Below are positions 31,929 to 42,280 of a stretch of DNA of 64,000 bases, piece by piece. Location of the stretch: NCBI GenBank assembly GCA_016182965.1, contig JACPFM010000083.1, forward strand, positions 62,001-126,000, read 5' to 3'. Made by a program: the position numbers and the translations under genes. The notes beneath the pieces were generated by a model, which did no database searches, was not told the origin of the DNA, and saw nothing but the letters and a program-made list of their open reading frames with translations. Every line of letters begins with the position of its first letter. The stretch's first letter is position 1. The DNA comes from Deltaproteobacteria bacterium (GTDB taxonomy: Bacteria; Myxococcota_A; Polyangia; Polyangiales; JADJMO01).

Positions 31929-34900
31929 ATGACCCTCCACGCCTACCGCAGCCAGCGCGTCGAAGATCTCGTGCGCGAGCTCGCGGCGCTGCTGGCTGGG
32001 TCGTGGCCCGACGATCCGTTCGCGGCGGTGCCCATCGTCGTCGGCAGCCGCGGCATGGAGCGCTGGCTGCGCCACGAGCTGGCCACCCTGCTCGGGAGCG
32101 TCGCGCAGATCGACTTCCTCTTCCCGCGCAGCGCGTTCGAAGAGACCTCGCGCGCGCTGCTCGGCGACGCGCCGGCCACGAAGACGAGCGACGCCTGGAC
32201 GGGCGCCACCCTCACGACGCGGGTGCTCTCGCGCATGCGCGCGCGCCTGCACGAGCCGGCGTTCGATCGGGTGCGGCGCTACCTCGGCGACGGCGAAGGC
32301 TGCGTGCGCGCGCGCGAGCTCGCGTTCGCGCAAGAGGTCTCGGGCACCCTCGAGCGCCTGCTGCACGATCGTCCCGACGACGCCCTCGCCTGGGTCGCGC
32401 CCGAGGCGCGCGGTCGCCTCGAGGGCAGAGTCGGCGGCAAGAAGGCACCTCCAGCCGAGCACGCGTGGCTCGCCGCGCTGCTCTCCGATCTCCACGCCGA
32501 GATCGACGAGCCCTCCCCGGCCCAGCGCCTCGCCTCGCTGCGCGCGCTACCGCCTTCAGCGAGCGGCCGCTCGCTGATCGTGTTCGGCCTCTCCACGCTG
32601 CGCCCCGGCGACAAGCAGCGGCTCGCGGCGCTCGCGCGTCACGTCGACCTGCACGTCTTCGCCCTCGCGCCGTCGTCGGAGTGGTGGGAAGACATCCGCA
32701 GCCGCCGCACGGTGCTCGCCGCGCTGCGCGTCGCCCGCACCGAAGACGAGATCCACGCCTGCCTCGCCGAGCTCGATCGGCGCAACCTGATGCTCGCCGC
32801 CAACGGCGCGCCGAGCCGCGACCTGCAGCTGTGGCTCGAAGACACCGAATACCGCGAGCCCAACCCCCCGGGGAAGCCGCCGCCTCCCTCGACGCTGCTC
32901 GGCCTCCTGCACGGGTGGATCGACGAGGCCGCCGACAACCCCGAGCCCGGCGCGTGGCGCGCGCACGCGGGCTGCGCCTCGCTCGAGGTGCACGCGTGCC
33001 ACGGGCCGCTCCGTCAGTGCGAGGCGCTGCGCGACGAGCTGCTCCGTCGCTTCGCCGCCGATCCGACCCTCGAGCCGCGGCACGTCCTCGTCATGACGCC
33101 CGACGTCGCCACGTACGCGCCGCTCCTCGCGGCGGTGTTCGCGCGCAAGAGCGAGGGCACCCCGTCGATCCCGCTGCACATCGCCGATCTCGGCCTCCGC
33201 GCGACCAACCCGGTGGCCGACGCGCTCCTCCAGGCGCTCGAGCTCGCCGACGAGCGGGTCACCGCCTCGCGCCTCCTCGATCTCCTCGCGTTGCGCCCGG
33301 TGCGCGCGCGGTTCGGGCTCGACGACGACGATCTCGGCGATCTCCGCGGCATGATCGTCGACTCGGGCATCCGCTGGGCGTGGAGCGCCGCCGATCGCAA
33401 GCTCCACGATCAGCCGGAGCTCGATCAGAACACCGTGCGCTTCGGCCTCGAGCGGCTCGCGCTCGGCGTCCTCATGCACGACGAGGGCGGCCTCATCGTC
33501 CTGTCGGGCGACGGCCTCGGCCCTGCCGCCCCGCTCGAGGTCGCCACGCGCGATCGGGTCGAGCGGTTCGGCCGCCTCGCGCAGGCGTGCCGCACCCTCG
33601 AGTCGGTGCGCGATCGCGTCGCCGGTCCCGCCTCGATCGACGCCTGGCGCGGTCGCCTGCGCGCGCTCCTCGACGACCTCACCCTCGTCGAGGGCAACGC
33701 GGCGTGGCTGCGGGTGCAGGTCGACGAGACCCTCGACGAGCTGCTCCCCGAGGGCGCCGGCGCGGGCCTCGAGCTCGATCGCTCGGCGATCACCGCCCTC
33801 GCGCGCGGCGCCTTCGATCTGCCGCAGCACGGCGATCGTCCGGTCACCGGCGCGGTGACCGTGTGCGCGCTCGAGCCGATGCGCTCGGTGCCGTTCCGCG
33901 TGGTCGCCATGGTCGGCCTCGACGACGGCGCCTTCCCGCGCGCCGGCCGGGCGCCCGCGTGGGACCCGTTCGCCGCCGCCCGCTACGGCGAGTACGACCG
34001 GCGCACGGTCGATCGCCACCTCTTCCTCGAGGCGGTGCTCTGCGCGCGCGACGCGCTGCTGCTCTTCGGCACCGGCTTCGAGCCGAAGCGCGGCGCGCAC
34101 GCGCCGCTGTCGGTGGTCGCCAGCGAGCTGCTCGAGGTCGTCGCCGCCGCGGTCGGCGGCAAACCCGACGATCTGCTGGTGCGTCACCCGCTCCAGCCGT
34201 GGAGCGTCGACCTCTTCGCCGACGAGCGCCGCCGCCCGTTCGATCGACTGTGGGTCGACGCCGCCACCGCGATGCGCGGCGAGCGCACGGTGTTCGGCCT
34301 CGGCGCGACCCCGCTCGACGCGACGTGGCCAGAAGAAGAGAACGCCGCCGATTCCCTCTCCGCCGAGCAGCTCGCCTTCGCCCTCACGAGCCCGCAGAAG
34401 GAGCTGCTCGGCAAGCGCCTCCGCCTCGCGCTCGAGGCCGAAGACGCCGCGGTCCCCGATCGCGAGCCGATCGAGCACGACACGCTGGAGGTCTGGTCCA
34501 TCCGCGAGCGTGCCCTGCGCGCCCTCGAACGACACAAAGAGGTCACCGTCGACTCCATCGAGGCGCGCCTGCGCGCCGAGGGCGTCCTCCCGCTGCAGGC
34601 GGGCGGTCGCAAGGCGCTCGAGGACTGCATGCGCGACGCGCGATCGGCGCGGGAGCGGGCCGAGCGGCTGGCGGGCGGGCCGGTCGAGGAGCTCCAGCTC
34701 GCGTGCGAGGTCGACGGCGTCACCCTGAGCGCGATCGCCACCGACGTGCGCGCCGTCGGCGACCGGCGCGACCTCGTGTGGACGACCGCCAGCAAGAAGC
34801 CGAACCTGCGCAGCCAGCTGATCGGCTGGATCACGCTGCTGGTCGCCTGCGCGTCCGATCGCGCCGTGCGCGCGGCGTGGGTCGTCGGCTGCAACACCAC

Positions 34901-35249
34901 CTTCGAGCTGCGCGCGCCCGCCGCCGAAGCGGCGCGCACGCACCTGCGCGCGCTCGTCTTCGCCTGGAAGGCCGCGCGCCGCGGGCCGCTCCTCTTGTTC
35001 CCGAGCCTGTCGTGCCACGCGCTCGCCGGCCGGCGCGACCACCCGCAGCTCCCCGCGCGCACCGTCGTCCTCGACACGCGCGAGCGCTGGGAGGGCGCGC
35101 CGTTCATGCGCGGCGACGTGACCGATCCGTGGGTGTCGGCGCTCTTCGGTCACCTCTCGATCGAAGACCTCGGCGACCTCGCCGAGACGCTCCTCGAGAA
35201 CGCCGAGGCCGTGTGGGGCCCGCTGCTCGACGCGAGGAGCGAAGCATGA
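31929..35249 (+). CDS. recC: Exodeoxyribonuclease V gamma subunit RecC
   Basis: 1106 residues from ATG 31929, 20 bp after the ATPase stop, with a purine-rich leader. The N-terminus (YRSQRVEDLVRELA, then VVGSRGMERWLRHELA near 38-53) and the degenerate helicase core that bears no ATPase motifs match RecC. RecC splits the duplex and recognises Chi in the RecBCD complex. Size is normal for the family (~1100). Its stop overlaps the recB start (ATGA), as in other RecBCD operons. Confidence 0.92.
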   Translation: MTLHAYRSQRVEDLVRELAALLAGSWPDDPFAAVPIVVGSRGMERWLRHELATLLGSVAQIDFLFPRSAFEETSRALLGDAPATKTSDAWTGATLTTRVLSRMRARLHEPAFDRVRRYLGDGEGCVRARELAFAQEVSGTLERLLHDRPDDALAWVAPEARGRLEGRVGGKKAPPAEHAWLAALLSDLHAEIDEPSPAQRLASLRALPPSASGRSLIVFGLSTLRPGDKQRLAALARHVDLHVFALAPSSEWWEDIRSRRTVLAALRVARTEDEIHACLAELDRRNLMLAANGAPSRDLQLWLEDTEYREPNPPGKPPPPSTLLGLLHGWIDEAADNPEPGAWRAHAGCASLEVHACHGPLRQCEALRDELLRRFAADPTLEPRHVLVMTPDVATYAPLLAAVFARKSEGTPSIPLHIADLGLRATNPVADALLQALELADERVTASRLLDLLALRPVRARFGLDDDDLGDLRGMIVDSGIRWAWSAADRKLHDQPELDQNTVRFGLERLALGVLMHDEGGLIVLSGDGLGPAAPLEVATRDRVERFGRLAQACRTLESVRDRVAGPASIDAWRGRLRALLDDLTLVEGNAAWLRVQVDETLDELLPEGAGAGLELDRSAITALARGAFDLPQHGDRPVTGAVTVCALEPMRSVPFRVVAMVGLDDGAFPRAGRAPAWDPFAAARYGEYDRRTVDRHLFLEAVLCARDALLLFGTGFEPKRGAHAPLSVVASELLEVVAAAVGGKPDDLLVRHPLQPWSVDLFADERRRPFDRLWVDAATAMRGERTVFGLGATPLDATWPEEENAADSLSAEQLAFALTSPQKELLGKRLRLALEAEDAAVPDREPIEHDTLEVWSIRERALRALERHKEVTVDSIEARLRAEGVLPLQAGGRKALEDCMRDARSARERAERLAGGPVEELQLACEVDGVTLSAIATDVRAVGDRRDLVWTTASKKPNLRSQLIGWITLLVACASDRAVRAAWVVGCNTTFELRAPAAEAARTHLRALVFAWKAARRGPLLLFPSLSCHALAGRRDHPQLPARTVVLDTRERWEGAPFMRGDVTDPWVSALFGHLSIEDLGDLAETLLENAEAVWGPLLDARSEA

Positions 35250-38200
35250 CCGCGCGCCCGTGGAACGAGACGAGCGATCTCCCCGAGCGCACCACCTGGC
35301 TCCTCGAGGCGAGCGCCGGCACCGGCAAGACCTACCAGATCTCCGGGCTGTTCCTGCGCCTGGTCGCCGAGCACGGCGTCCCGGTCGATCGCGTCCTCGC
35401 GATCACCTTCACCAACGCGGCGACCACCGAGCTGCGCGACCGCATCCGCGCGCGCCTGCGCGACGCGCTCGCCGCCCTGCGCGCTCCTGCGGCCAAGACC
35501 GACGACACGATCGTCCAGCACCTGCTGTCGCTCGGTCGCGCCGATCCGATGATCACGCGCCTCGAGCTCGCGCTTCGGGCGTTCGACGTCGCGCCCATCT
35601 CCACCATCCACGGCTTCGCGCAGCGCATGTTGCAGGAGCTCGCCTTCGACTCCGGGCAGGATCCCGAGCTCGAGCTCCTCTCCGACGCGAGCGAGATCGT
35701 CGAGCAGATCGTCGACGACACCCTGGCCACGCTCTACGCGCGCGCCTCGGTCGACGAGATCGCCGTCTTCGCCGCGGCCGGCGTGCGCCGCGAGCTCCTC
35801 CTCAGGGCCGCCAACGCGATGGGCGCCGCGTCCGCGCCGACGGTGTCGCCGGCGGGCGGCAGCGCGATGCTCGACGACCTCGCGCGGGTGAGCGCGTTCT
35901 GCGAGGCGGCGCGCGTCATGCGCGCGCGCTGGCACGAGGGAGCAGCGGCGTTCGCCGCCCTGCGCGCCGACGTCGACGCCGGCCGCTTCAACGGACGGGC
36001 GATCACCGGCAAGCTGCTCGACGTCTCGCTGCGCGACGTCGGCGCCTGGCTCGACGAGGGCGCGCTGCTCACCAACAAGGAGGCGACCGCGTTCCGAAGG
36101 CTGCGCGTCGAGGCGCTGAGCGGCGCGTGGAAGGGCAAGGGCGAGCTCTACACCCGTCCCTACTTCCGGCTCATCGAGGCGTTCGACGCCTTCTGCGAGG
36201 AGCACGAGGCCTTCTTCGGCACCTTCGCGCCGCTCGCGTGGTTCGCGCGCAACGCGCGCGAGCGCGTCGAGCGCGAGATCACCCGGCGGCGCGCCCTCAC
36301 CTTCGACGCCATGCTCTCGCGCCTCGCCGAGCGCATCGCCGGCGAGGGCGGCGAGCAGAGCCCGCTCGCCGCGCGCATCCGCGAGCGGTTCCACGCGGTC
36401 TTCGTCGACGAGTTCCAAGACACCGACGACGCGCAGTGGACGGTCATCGAGGCGGCGTTCCACCGCCACCGTCGCCTGTTCCTCATCGGCGATCCGAAGC
36501 AGGCGATCTACGCGTTCCGCGGCGCCGACGTGCACGTGTACCTGAAGGCCAAGGGCGGGGTCGTCGACGATCGGCGCTACACCATGGTCCACAACTGGCG
36601 CTCCGATCCGCGCACCGTCGCGGCGATGAACCACCTGTGGCGTCAGGGCTCCGGCGCCTTCGATCAGAGCCACATCGACTACGTCGAGGTGCAGGCGAAG
36701 CGGCCGAACCGGCTCTCGCCGGGCGGGCCGGGGCTCGAGGTGCGGTGGCTCGACGCCCGCGTCGACGGCGGGGCGGCCGGCGCGCGCCTGACCTCCAAGG
36801 ACAACGCGCTCGCCGCGCGCCTCGCCGCGCGCGAGGCGGTCGCCTGGCTCGAAGGCGCGCGCGGCGCGATCGTCGACGATCGAGGCGCGCACGCGGCGTG
36901 CGACGGCAAGGAGCGCCGCGTCGAGCCCGCCGACGTGGCCGTGCTGGTCAACAGCCACGACGAGGCGCAGGAGGTCCGCAAGGCGTTCCAGCGGGTCGGC
37001 ATCCCGTCGGTCGCGGCGTCGAAGGGCTCGGTGTTCGCCACCGGCGTCGCGCGCTGGCTCGCCGCCTGGCTCGACGCGGCGGCCGGCGCCGGGCGCGATC
37101 GCGAGGCGCGCACGGCCGTGGTCACGCCGCTCTTCGGGTGGACGGGTCCGGAGCTCGCCTGGGCGCTCGCGGTGGCCGAGCGCGGCGACGAGGCGCGCGC
37201 CGAGGCGGAGGCGGCGAAGGTGCAGGTCCGCGACTGGAACGCGTGGACCGAGCGCCTGCGCGACGCCGCCGAGCGCTGGCCGCGCCACGGCTTCGCGCGC
37301 ACGTTCGATCGCGAGGCGACCGACTGCGGCGTGTACGCGCGCGTGCTCTCCATGCCCGACGGCGAGCGGCACGCCACCGATCTGCGCCACCTGTTCGAGC
37401 TGCTCCACGTCGAGGAGCGCTCGCGCCGCTGCGGGCCCGCCGCGCTCGCCACCTGGCTCCGCGCCGAGGCCGAGACCAACGACGAGACCTACGCGCAGCG
37501 CCTCGAGAGCGACGCGCGCGCGGTGAAGATCGAGACCGTCCACGTGAGCAAGGGCCTCGAGTACCCGATCGTGCTCCTGCCCTTCGGTTGGTCGGCGCGG
37601 CGCGAGATCGATCAGGGCGAGCCCCTCACGCTGCGCGACGAGAGCGGCACCACGCTCGACGTGCACGTCAAGGGCACGGCGGGCCGTGCCGCCGCCTACA
37701 CGCGGTGGCGCGGCGAGCAGCGCCGCGAGGGCCTCCGCAAGCTCTACGTCGCGCTCACCCGCGCCAAGCACCGCACCATCGCGTGGTACGGGCCGGTCGG
37801 CGGCGACGGCAGGGCGACCAGCGCGACGCCGCTCGGCCGCCTGCTGATGCGCGACCGCGCGCGGAGCGGGCTCGACGACTCGACCATGCCGACGTTCGGC
37901 AACGGCGACGCCGCGAGCGCCGGCGCCCGACCATGGACGACGGCGCAGCAGCGGCTCGACGATCTCGCGCAGACCTCCGACGGCGCGTTCGCGTGGACGG
38001 CCGAGGGTCCGCTCGGCGCGCCGGCGAGCTGGGAGGCGCCGGCCGAGATCGCCGCCGAGCTGCACGCCGCCGCCTGGCCCGCCGATCGGGCGTCGATCGT
38101 CGGCCCGTGGCTGGTCACCAGCTACAGCGGCCTCGCCGCCGGCAGCGCCGCGCCCGATCGCAACGAGAAGGTCGCCGCCGATCCGCTGCCCACGCTCGAC

Positions 38201-39193
38201 GACGAGGCGCGCGCGCGCGTCGACGAGGTGAGCATCGAGCGCCCGCCGCTCGAGACGTTCCCCGATCTCGCGCGCCTCTCCCTCGGGCGCGGCACCGAGT
38301 ACGGCACCTGGGTCCACGGCGTGTTCGAGGAGCTCGACTTCACGACCGGCGCCGCGAAATGCGGCCGCCCCGCGGCGGCGCTCGTCCGCACGCTCGGCGC
38401 GCGCCTCGGCTTCGGCGACGACAGCGATCACGCGCGCGAGCTCGAGGCCATGCTCCCGCGCCTGCTCGACACGCCGCTCGACACCGCGCGCGGTCCTGCG
38501 CGCGACTCGACGCGCGAAGGCGACCCGATGCGGGGCCTGCCGCCGGGGCTCACGCTGCGTCGGCTCTCGAGCGCCGATCGCCTCGACGAGCTCTCCTTCG
38601 ATCTGCGCCTCGGCGACGGCACCGCCTTCCGTCGCGAGGGCGGCCCGCACGATCGCGAGTCCCTCGAGCGCCGCCCCGGCTGCGTCGATCCGCGCAAGGT
38701 CTACGACGCGATCCTCGCCGCCGAGGGCCGCGCGTCGCGGTGGGTCGCCTACCAGCGTTCGCGCCGCGACGCCGGCCGCGCGCTGATCGGCAGCATGGTC
38801 GGCGTCCTCACCGGCTCGATCGATCTCGTGTTCCGCGCCGGCGGGCGGTACTTCCTCGCCGATTACAAGACCAACCGCATCGGCACCTCGGCGCCGGGCC
38901 ACTACGCGGGCGCGTGGCTCGACTGGGAGATGGCCACCGCGGGCTACCCGCTGCAGGCGCTGCTCTACACGCTGGCGCTGCATCGCCACTTGAAGGCGCG
39001 CCTGCGCGGCTACGACTACGACGCGCACGTCGGCGGCTACCTCTACCTGTTCCTCCGCGGCATGTCCGGGCCCGAGACGCCCCGCGATCCTTCGACGGGC
39101 CGCTGCCTCGGCGTGCTCGGCGATCGCTGGTCCAAGCAGGTCATCGAGGCGCTCGACGAGGCGCTCTGTCCGCCGGCGGAGGTGACCCGATGA
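35246..39193 (+). CDS. recB: Exodeoxyribonuclease V beta subunit RecB
   Basis: 1315 residues from ATG 35246, overlapping recC by ATGA. 3'-5' UvrD-type helicase with a C-terminal nuclease. Walker A EASAGTGKTYQIS (21-33), VDEFQDTDDAQW and the GDPKQAIYAFRGAD block (near 415-430), and motif V/VI near 760 (VHVSKGLEYPIVLLPFGW) are all visible. The nuclease domain has the RecB signature YFLADYKTNRIG near residue 1205 (Asp-x-Lys). Resects double-strand breaks for RecA loading. Confidence 0.94.
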   Translation: MTARPWNETSDLPERTTWLLEASAGTGKTYQISGLFLRLVAEHGVPVDRVLAITFTNAATTELRDRIRARLRDALAALRAPAAKTDDTIVQHLLSLGRADPMITRLELALRAFDVAPISTIHGFAQRMLQELAFDSGQDPELELLSDASEIVEQIVDDTLATLYARASVDEIAVFAAAGVRRELLLRAANAMGAASAPTVSPAGGSAMLDDLARVSAFCEAARVMRARWHEGAAAFAALRADVDAGRFNGRAITGKLLDVSLRDVGAWLDEGALLTNKEATAFRRLRVEALSGAWKGKGELYTRPYFRLIEAFDAFCEEHEAFFGTFAPLAWFARNARERVEREITRRRALTFDAMLSRLAERIAGEGGEQSPLAARIRERFHAVFVDEFQDTDDAQWTVIEAAFHRHRRLFLIGDPKQAIYAFRGADVHVYLKAKGGVVDDRRYTMVHNWRSDPRTVAAMNHLWRQGSGAFDQSHIDYVEVQAKRPNRLSPGGPGLEVRWLDARVDGGAAGARLTSKDNALAARLAAREAVAWLEGARGAIVDDRGAHAACDGKERRVEPADVAVLVNSHDEAQEVRKAFQRVGIPSVAASKGSVFATGVARWLAAWLDAAAGAGRDREARTAVVTPLFGWTGPELAWALAVAERGDEARAEAEAAKVQVRDWNAWTERLRDAAERWPRHGFARTFDREATDCGVYARVLSMPDGERHATDLRHLFELLHVEERSRRCGPAALATWLRAEAETNDETYAQRLESDARAVKIETVHVSKGLEYPIVLLPFGWSARREIDQGEPLTLRDESGTTLDVHVKGTAGRAAAYTRWRGEQRREGLRKLYVALTRAKHRTIAWYGPVGGDGRATSATPLGRLLMRDRARSGLDDSTMPTFGNGDAASAGARPWTTAQQRLDDLAQTSDGAFAWTAEGPLGAPASWEAPAEIAAELHAAAWPADRASIVGPWLVTSYSGLAAGSAAPDRNEKVAADPLPTLDDEARARVDEVSIERPPLETFPDLARLSLGRGTEYGTWVHGVFEELDFTTGAAKCGRPAAALVRTLGARLGFGDDSDHARELEAMLPRLLDTPLDTARGPARDSTREGDPMRGLPPGLTLRRLSSADRLDELSFDLRLGDGTAFRREGGPHDRESLERRPGCVDPRKVYDAILAAEGRASRWVAYQRSRRDAGRALIGSMVGVLTGSIDLVFRAGGRYFLADYKTNRIGTSAPGHYAGAWLDWEMATAGYPLQALLYTLALHRHLKARLRGYDYDAHVGGYLYLFLRGMSGPETPRDPSTGRCLGVLGDRWSKQVIEALDEALCPPAEVTR

Positions 39194-41226
39194 GCGCCTT
39201 CCTGAAGCGCGCGCAGCCCTTCCTCGATCAGGGCGTGCTCTCGTGGGCCGACGTGCACGCGGTCGACCTCGTCTCGCCCCGCTTCGGCGAGCGCGACGCG
39301 GAGCGCATGCTCGGCCTCGCGTTCGCCGTGCGCGCGCCGCGCACCGGGCACGCCGGCGTCGATCTCGGCGCGGTGGCGAAGCAGCTCGACGACGAGCGCC
39401 TCGTCCGGGGCACGCGCTTCGTCGACGACGAAGACGACGTCGAGCCCGCGCTCGCCGAGTCGCTCCCCTGGCCCGAGGCGGCCGGCTGGCAGCGACGCAC
39501 GGCCGAGTCGCCGCTGGTCGGCGGCCCCGCCGATCGCGATCGCCCGTTCGTCCGCCAGGAGCTCGGCGACGCGACGCTGCTGCTGACGCGGCGCATGTTC
39601 CACGAGCAGGAGCTGGTCGCCGATGCGCTGCGGGGCCGCGCGCGCGCGCTGGTGCCGCCCGAGGCGCAGCTCCCCGACCTCGACGCGACGCTCGGGCGCC
39701 TCTTCCCCGACGAGCCCGGCGGCGAGAGCGCGCGCGCGGTGCGACTCGCGGCGTCGCAGCGCCTGGCCATCGTGATCGGCGGCCCGGGCACCGGCAAGAC
39801 CTTCTCCATCACCCGCCTGCTCGCCGCGCTCCTGTCCGATCGGCGAGCACCTACCGGCGCCCGCCGGGGAGGCGAGCGGCCGCTGGTCATCGCGCTCGCC
39901 GCGCCCACCGGGAAGGCCGCGGTGCGCATGCGCGAGGCGATCCGCGAGGCCACGGCGGCCGGCGCGACGCCGCGCCTCGAGGTCGACGAGGGCGTGCGCA
40001 CGGTCCTTCAGACGCTCGACTCGATGACGCTGCACCGGCTGGTCGGCGTGCGCCCCGACGGCACCACGCGGCACGGTCCGAAGCACCCCATCCCCGCCGA
40101 CGTGATCGTCGTCGACGAGGTCTCGATGGTCGATCTCGCGAACATGCGGCGGCTGGTCGAGGCGGTGCCGGCCGAGGCGCGCCTCGTGCTCCTCGGCGAT
40201 CGCGATCAGCTGGCGAGCGTCGAGGCGGGCTGCGTGCTCGCCGATCTGGTGGGCGACGGCGCGAGCGGGCCGCTCGCGAGCAACGTGCAGGCCTTCACCC
40301 GCTCGAGGCGGTTCTCGAGCGCACCCGACGTGGCGCTCATCGCCGCGTGCCTCCAGAGCTACGCGACGAGCATGCGCGACGTCCCGGCCGATCCGGCGGC
40401 CCGCTCGCCGCGCGCGGTCGACGTGTTCATGAACCGCGCGCGCGCCGAGGGCGAGCGCTGCCCCGGCGAGCGCGTGCAGTGGCTCGGCGCCCCGGAGCCC
40501 GGCGCCTACGGCGCGCGCCCGACCGAGGCGCAGCTCGACGCGCTCGCCAGGCCCTACACGCACGGGTTCGACGCGCTCGAGGCCGGCGGCAAGCGGCGCC
40601 TCCCGGGGTACGCGGAGCTGCTCAGAGAGCACCAGCTGCCGTCCGGCCACTACGCGCGCACGCTCCACGATCCGCGCGTGCAGCGCGCCATCCTCGACGC
40701 GCTCGATCGTCACCGCGTGCTCGCCGTGCATCGCCGCGGGCCGCTCGGCGTCTCCGGCGTCGAGAAGGCGCTCGCCGCGCGGGTGCGCGCGTTCCTTGCC
40801 GAGAGATGGGGCGCGCGCGAAGGCCAGCGACACTGGATCGGCCGCCCCATCCTCATCACCGAGAACGCCTACGACGTGAAGCTGATGAACGGCGACGTCG
40901 GCGTGGTGCTGCCCACCGCAGACCGCATCGCGGCGGTGTTCCCCGACGAGCGCCCCGGCGAGGTCCGCGCCGTCGATCTGTCGCGACTGCCGCCGCACGA
41001 AGGCGCGCTGGCCATGACGGTGCACAAGTCGCAGGGCTCGCAGTTCGATCGGGTGTCGCTGGTGCTCGCCGGGCGCGCGTCGCCCATCCAGACGCGGGAG
41101 CTGGTCTACACGGGCGTGACCCGCGCGAAGAACCAGCTCGCGTGGCTCGGAGCCGAGGCGGAGCTCCGCGACGCGCTCGATCGCCGCGTCGCGCGCGCGA
41201 GCGGCCTGGCCGCGCTGCTTCGCTGA
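39190..41226 (+). CDS. recD: Exodeoxyribonuclease V alpha subunit RecD
   Basis: 678 residues from ATG 39190, ATGA overlap with recB. SF1B 5'-3' helicase: Walker A GGPGTGKTFSITRL near residue 197, Walker B VVDEVSMVDL, motif III LLGDRDQLASVEAG, motif V TVHKSQGSQFDRV and motif VI YTGVTRAKNQL. Complete RecBCD is therefore encoded in the order C-B-D. The stop lies only 8 bp from the convergent SWIM gene stop. Confidence 0.94.
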   Translation: MSAFLKRAQPFLDQGVLSWADVHAVDLVSPRFGERDAERMLGLAFAVRAPRTGHAGVDLGAVAKQLDDERLVRGTRFVDDEDDVEPALAESLPWPEAAGWQRRTAESPLVGGPADRDRPFVRQELGDATLLLTRRMFHEQELVADALRGRARALVPPEAQLPDLDATLGRLFPDEPGGESARAVRLAASQRLAIVIGGPGTGKTFSITRLLAALLSDRRAPTGARRGGERPLVIALAAPTGKAAVRMREAIREATAAGATPRLEVDEGVRTVLQTLDSMTLHRLVGVRPDGTTRHGPKHPIPADVIVVDEVSMVDLANMRRLVEAVPAEARLVLLGDRDQLASVEAGCVLADLVGDGASGPLASNVQAFTRSRRFSSAPDVALIAACLQSYATSMRDVPADPAARSPRAVDVFMNRARAEGERCPGERVQWLGAPEPGAYGARPTEAQLDALARPYTHGFDALEAGGKRRLPGYAELLREHQLPSGHYARTLHDPRVQRAILDALDRHRVLAVHRRGPLGVSGVEKALAARVRAFLAERWGAREGQRHWIGRPILITENAYDVKLMNGDVGVVLPTADRIAAVFPDERPGEVRAVDLSRLPPHEGALAMTVHKSQGSQFDRVSLVLAGRASPIQTRELVYTGVTRAKNQLAWLGAEAELRDALDRRVARASGLAALLR

Positions 41227-41234
41227 ACGCTACG

Positions 41235-42236
41235 TCAGCGCCGGCGCTTGGGCGGCAGGAACGCGCTGGCGATGGCGTCGCGCATCGCCTGCTCGAGCGT
41301 GTCGAGCGTGCGGCGCTTGGGCGCCGGCTTCTTCGGGGTCGTCGATTTCTTCGCGCGCGCGGAGCCCTTCGGCGGAGCGGCGCTCTTGCGCGCCGTCGCG
41401 GCGCTCCTCTTCCGGCTGATCTGCCGGGTGATCTGCGAGGTCGCGACGGGGAGGGTCGTCGACGGCAGCGCGTTCTCGGCGCGCGTCGAGAGCACCCGGT
41501 CGGCGTCGACCTGGATGCCGAGCATCTCCTCGATCGCCGCCGCGTCGAGCACCGTCGGGTCGACGGGCGCCGCGTCGCCGTCGGCCGAGAGATCGACCAG
41601 CGCGCGGTGATCGACGGAACGCAGCAAGAACAGCAGCTCGGGCCGCTCGTCGAGCCGCGCGCCCACGCCGTACAGCGTGGCGGCGACGTGCTTGCACATC
41701 GCGACGCGCTCCGGGCACGAGCAGGTGAAGGCGATCTCGTGCGGCGCGGGCAACACCCCGCGATCGCGGTGGCACAGCGCCTCGAGCACTTGCCGCGGCA
41801 CCGCGCCCGCGAGCAGCGCGGAGGGCGACCGTACGTCTCCACGCGACGCCGCGATGAGGTTGCGCCAGTGGAGCTTGCCCACTCGCTCGACGCGGATGGA
41901 GACGAAGTACAGGAAGGTGCCCTGCACGCGCGCGTCGACGCGGCCGCGGGAGACACGAAGATCGAGCACCGACCCGTTACGCACGTAGCTGCGGCCGCGC
42001 GGCATGCGCTCGGCCCATTCGCCGTGGGACTCGAGGTTGGCGCACCAGGCGCGCCCCCAGAACGAGCGCGTGATGTCGCCGGCGATCGGCGGCACCGGAT
42101 CGAGCTCGTCGAGCTCGTCGATCAGCGCGCCTCCGGCGAGCGCGCCGTGCTCGGCGGCCGTCGCGTGGGCGTCGAACCCGCCGAAGTACGAAGAGCGCGC
42201 CGTCCGCACGGCGCGGCGTCGTCGTAAGTAGGGCAT
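41235..42236 (-). CDS. SWIM zinc-finger domain protein
   Basis: 333 residues from ATG 42236. The SWIM motif sits in the middle (FTCSCPERVAMCKHVAATLYG: Cys-x-Cys-x7-Cys-x-His, zinc-binding) and is preceded by the beta-rich segment usual for this family (RSFWGRAWCANLES). The last ~80 residues are a Lys/Arg/Ala/Pro-rich tail that could bind nucleic acid. In many bacteria this protein is encoded beside an SNF2 helicase, with which it is thought to act; no SNF2 gene lies here. A 22-bp perfect palindrome lies 23 bp before the start. Confidence 0.85.
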   Translation of the reverse strand: MPYLRRRRAVRTARSSYFGGFDAHATAAEHGALAGGALIDELDELDPVPPIAGDITRSFWGRAWCANLESHGEWAERMPRGRSYVRNGSVLDLRVSRGRVDARVQGTFLYFVSIRVERVGKLHWRNLIAASRGDVRSPSALLAGAVPRQVLEALCHRDRGVLPAPHEIAFTCSCPERVAMCKHVAATLYGVGARLDERPELLFLLRSVDHRALVDLSADGDAAPVDPTVLDAAAIEEMLGIQVDADRVLSTRAENALPSTTLPVATSQITRQISRKRSAATARKSAAPPKGSARAKKSTTPKKPAPKRRTLDTLEQAMRDAIASAFLPPKRRR

Positions 42237-42258
42237 TTGCGATTCATCTTCATCGACG

Positions 42259-42280
42259 GGTGCATCGATGTCGATGCACC
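42259..42280 (-). promoter_or_regulatory. Perfect 22-bp palindrome upstream of the SWIM gene
   Basis: GGTGCATCGA-TG-TCGATGCACC, 10-bp arms without mismatch around 2 bp, centred 33 bp from the SWIM gene start. The length and symmetry suit an operator for a dimeric regulator. No matching sequence was noticed elsewhere in the window. Confidence 0.5.

Noticed and set aside
35150..39028. 1292-residue minus-strand ORF across recB
   Set aside because: Shadow of recB, which has all helicase and nuclease motifs.
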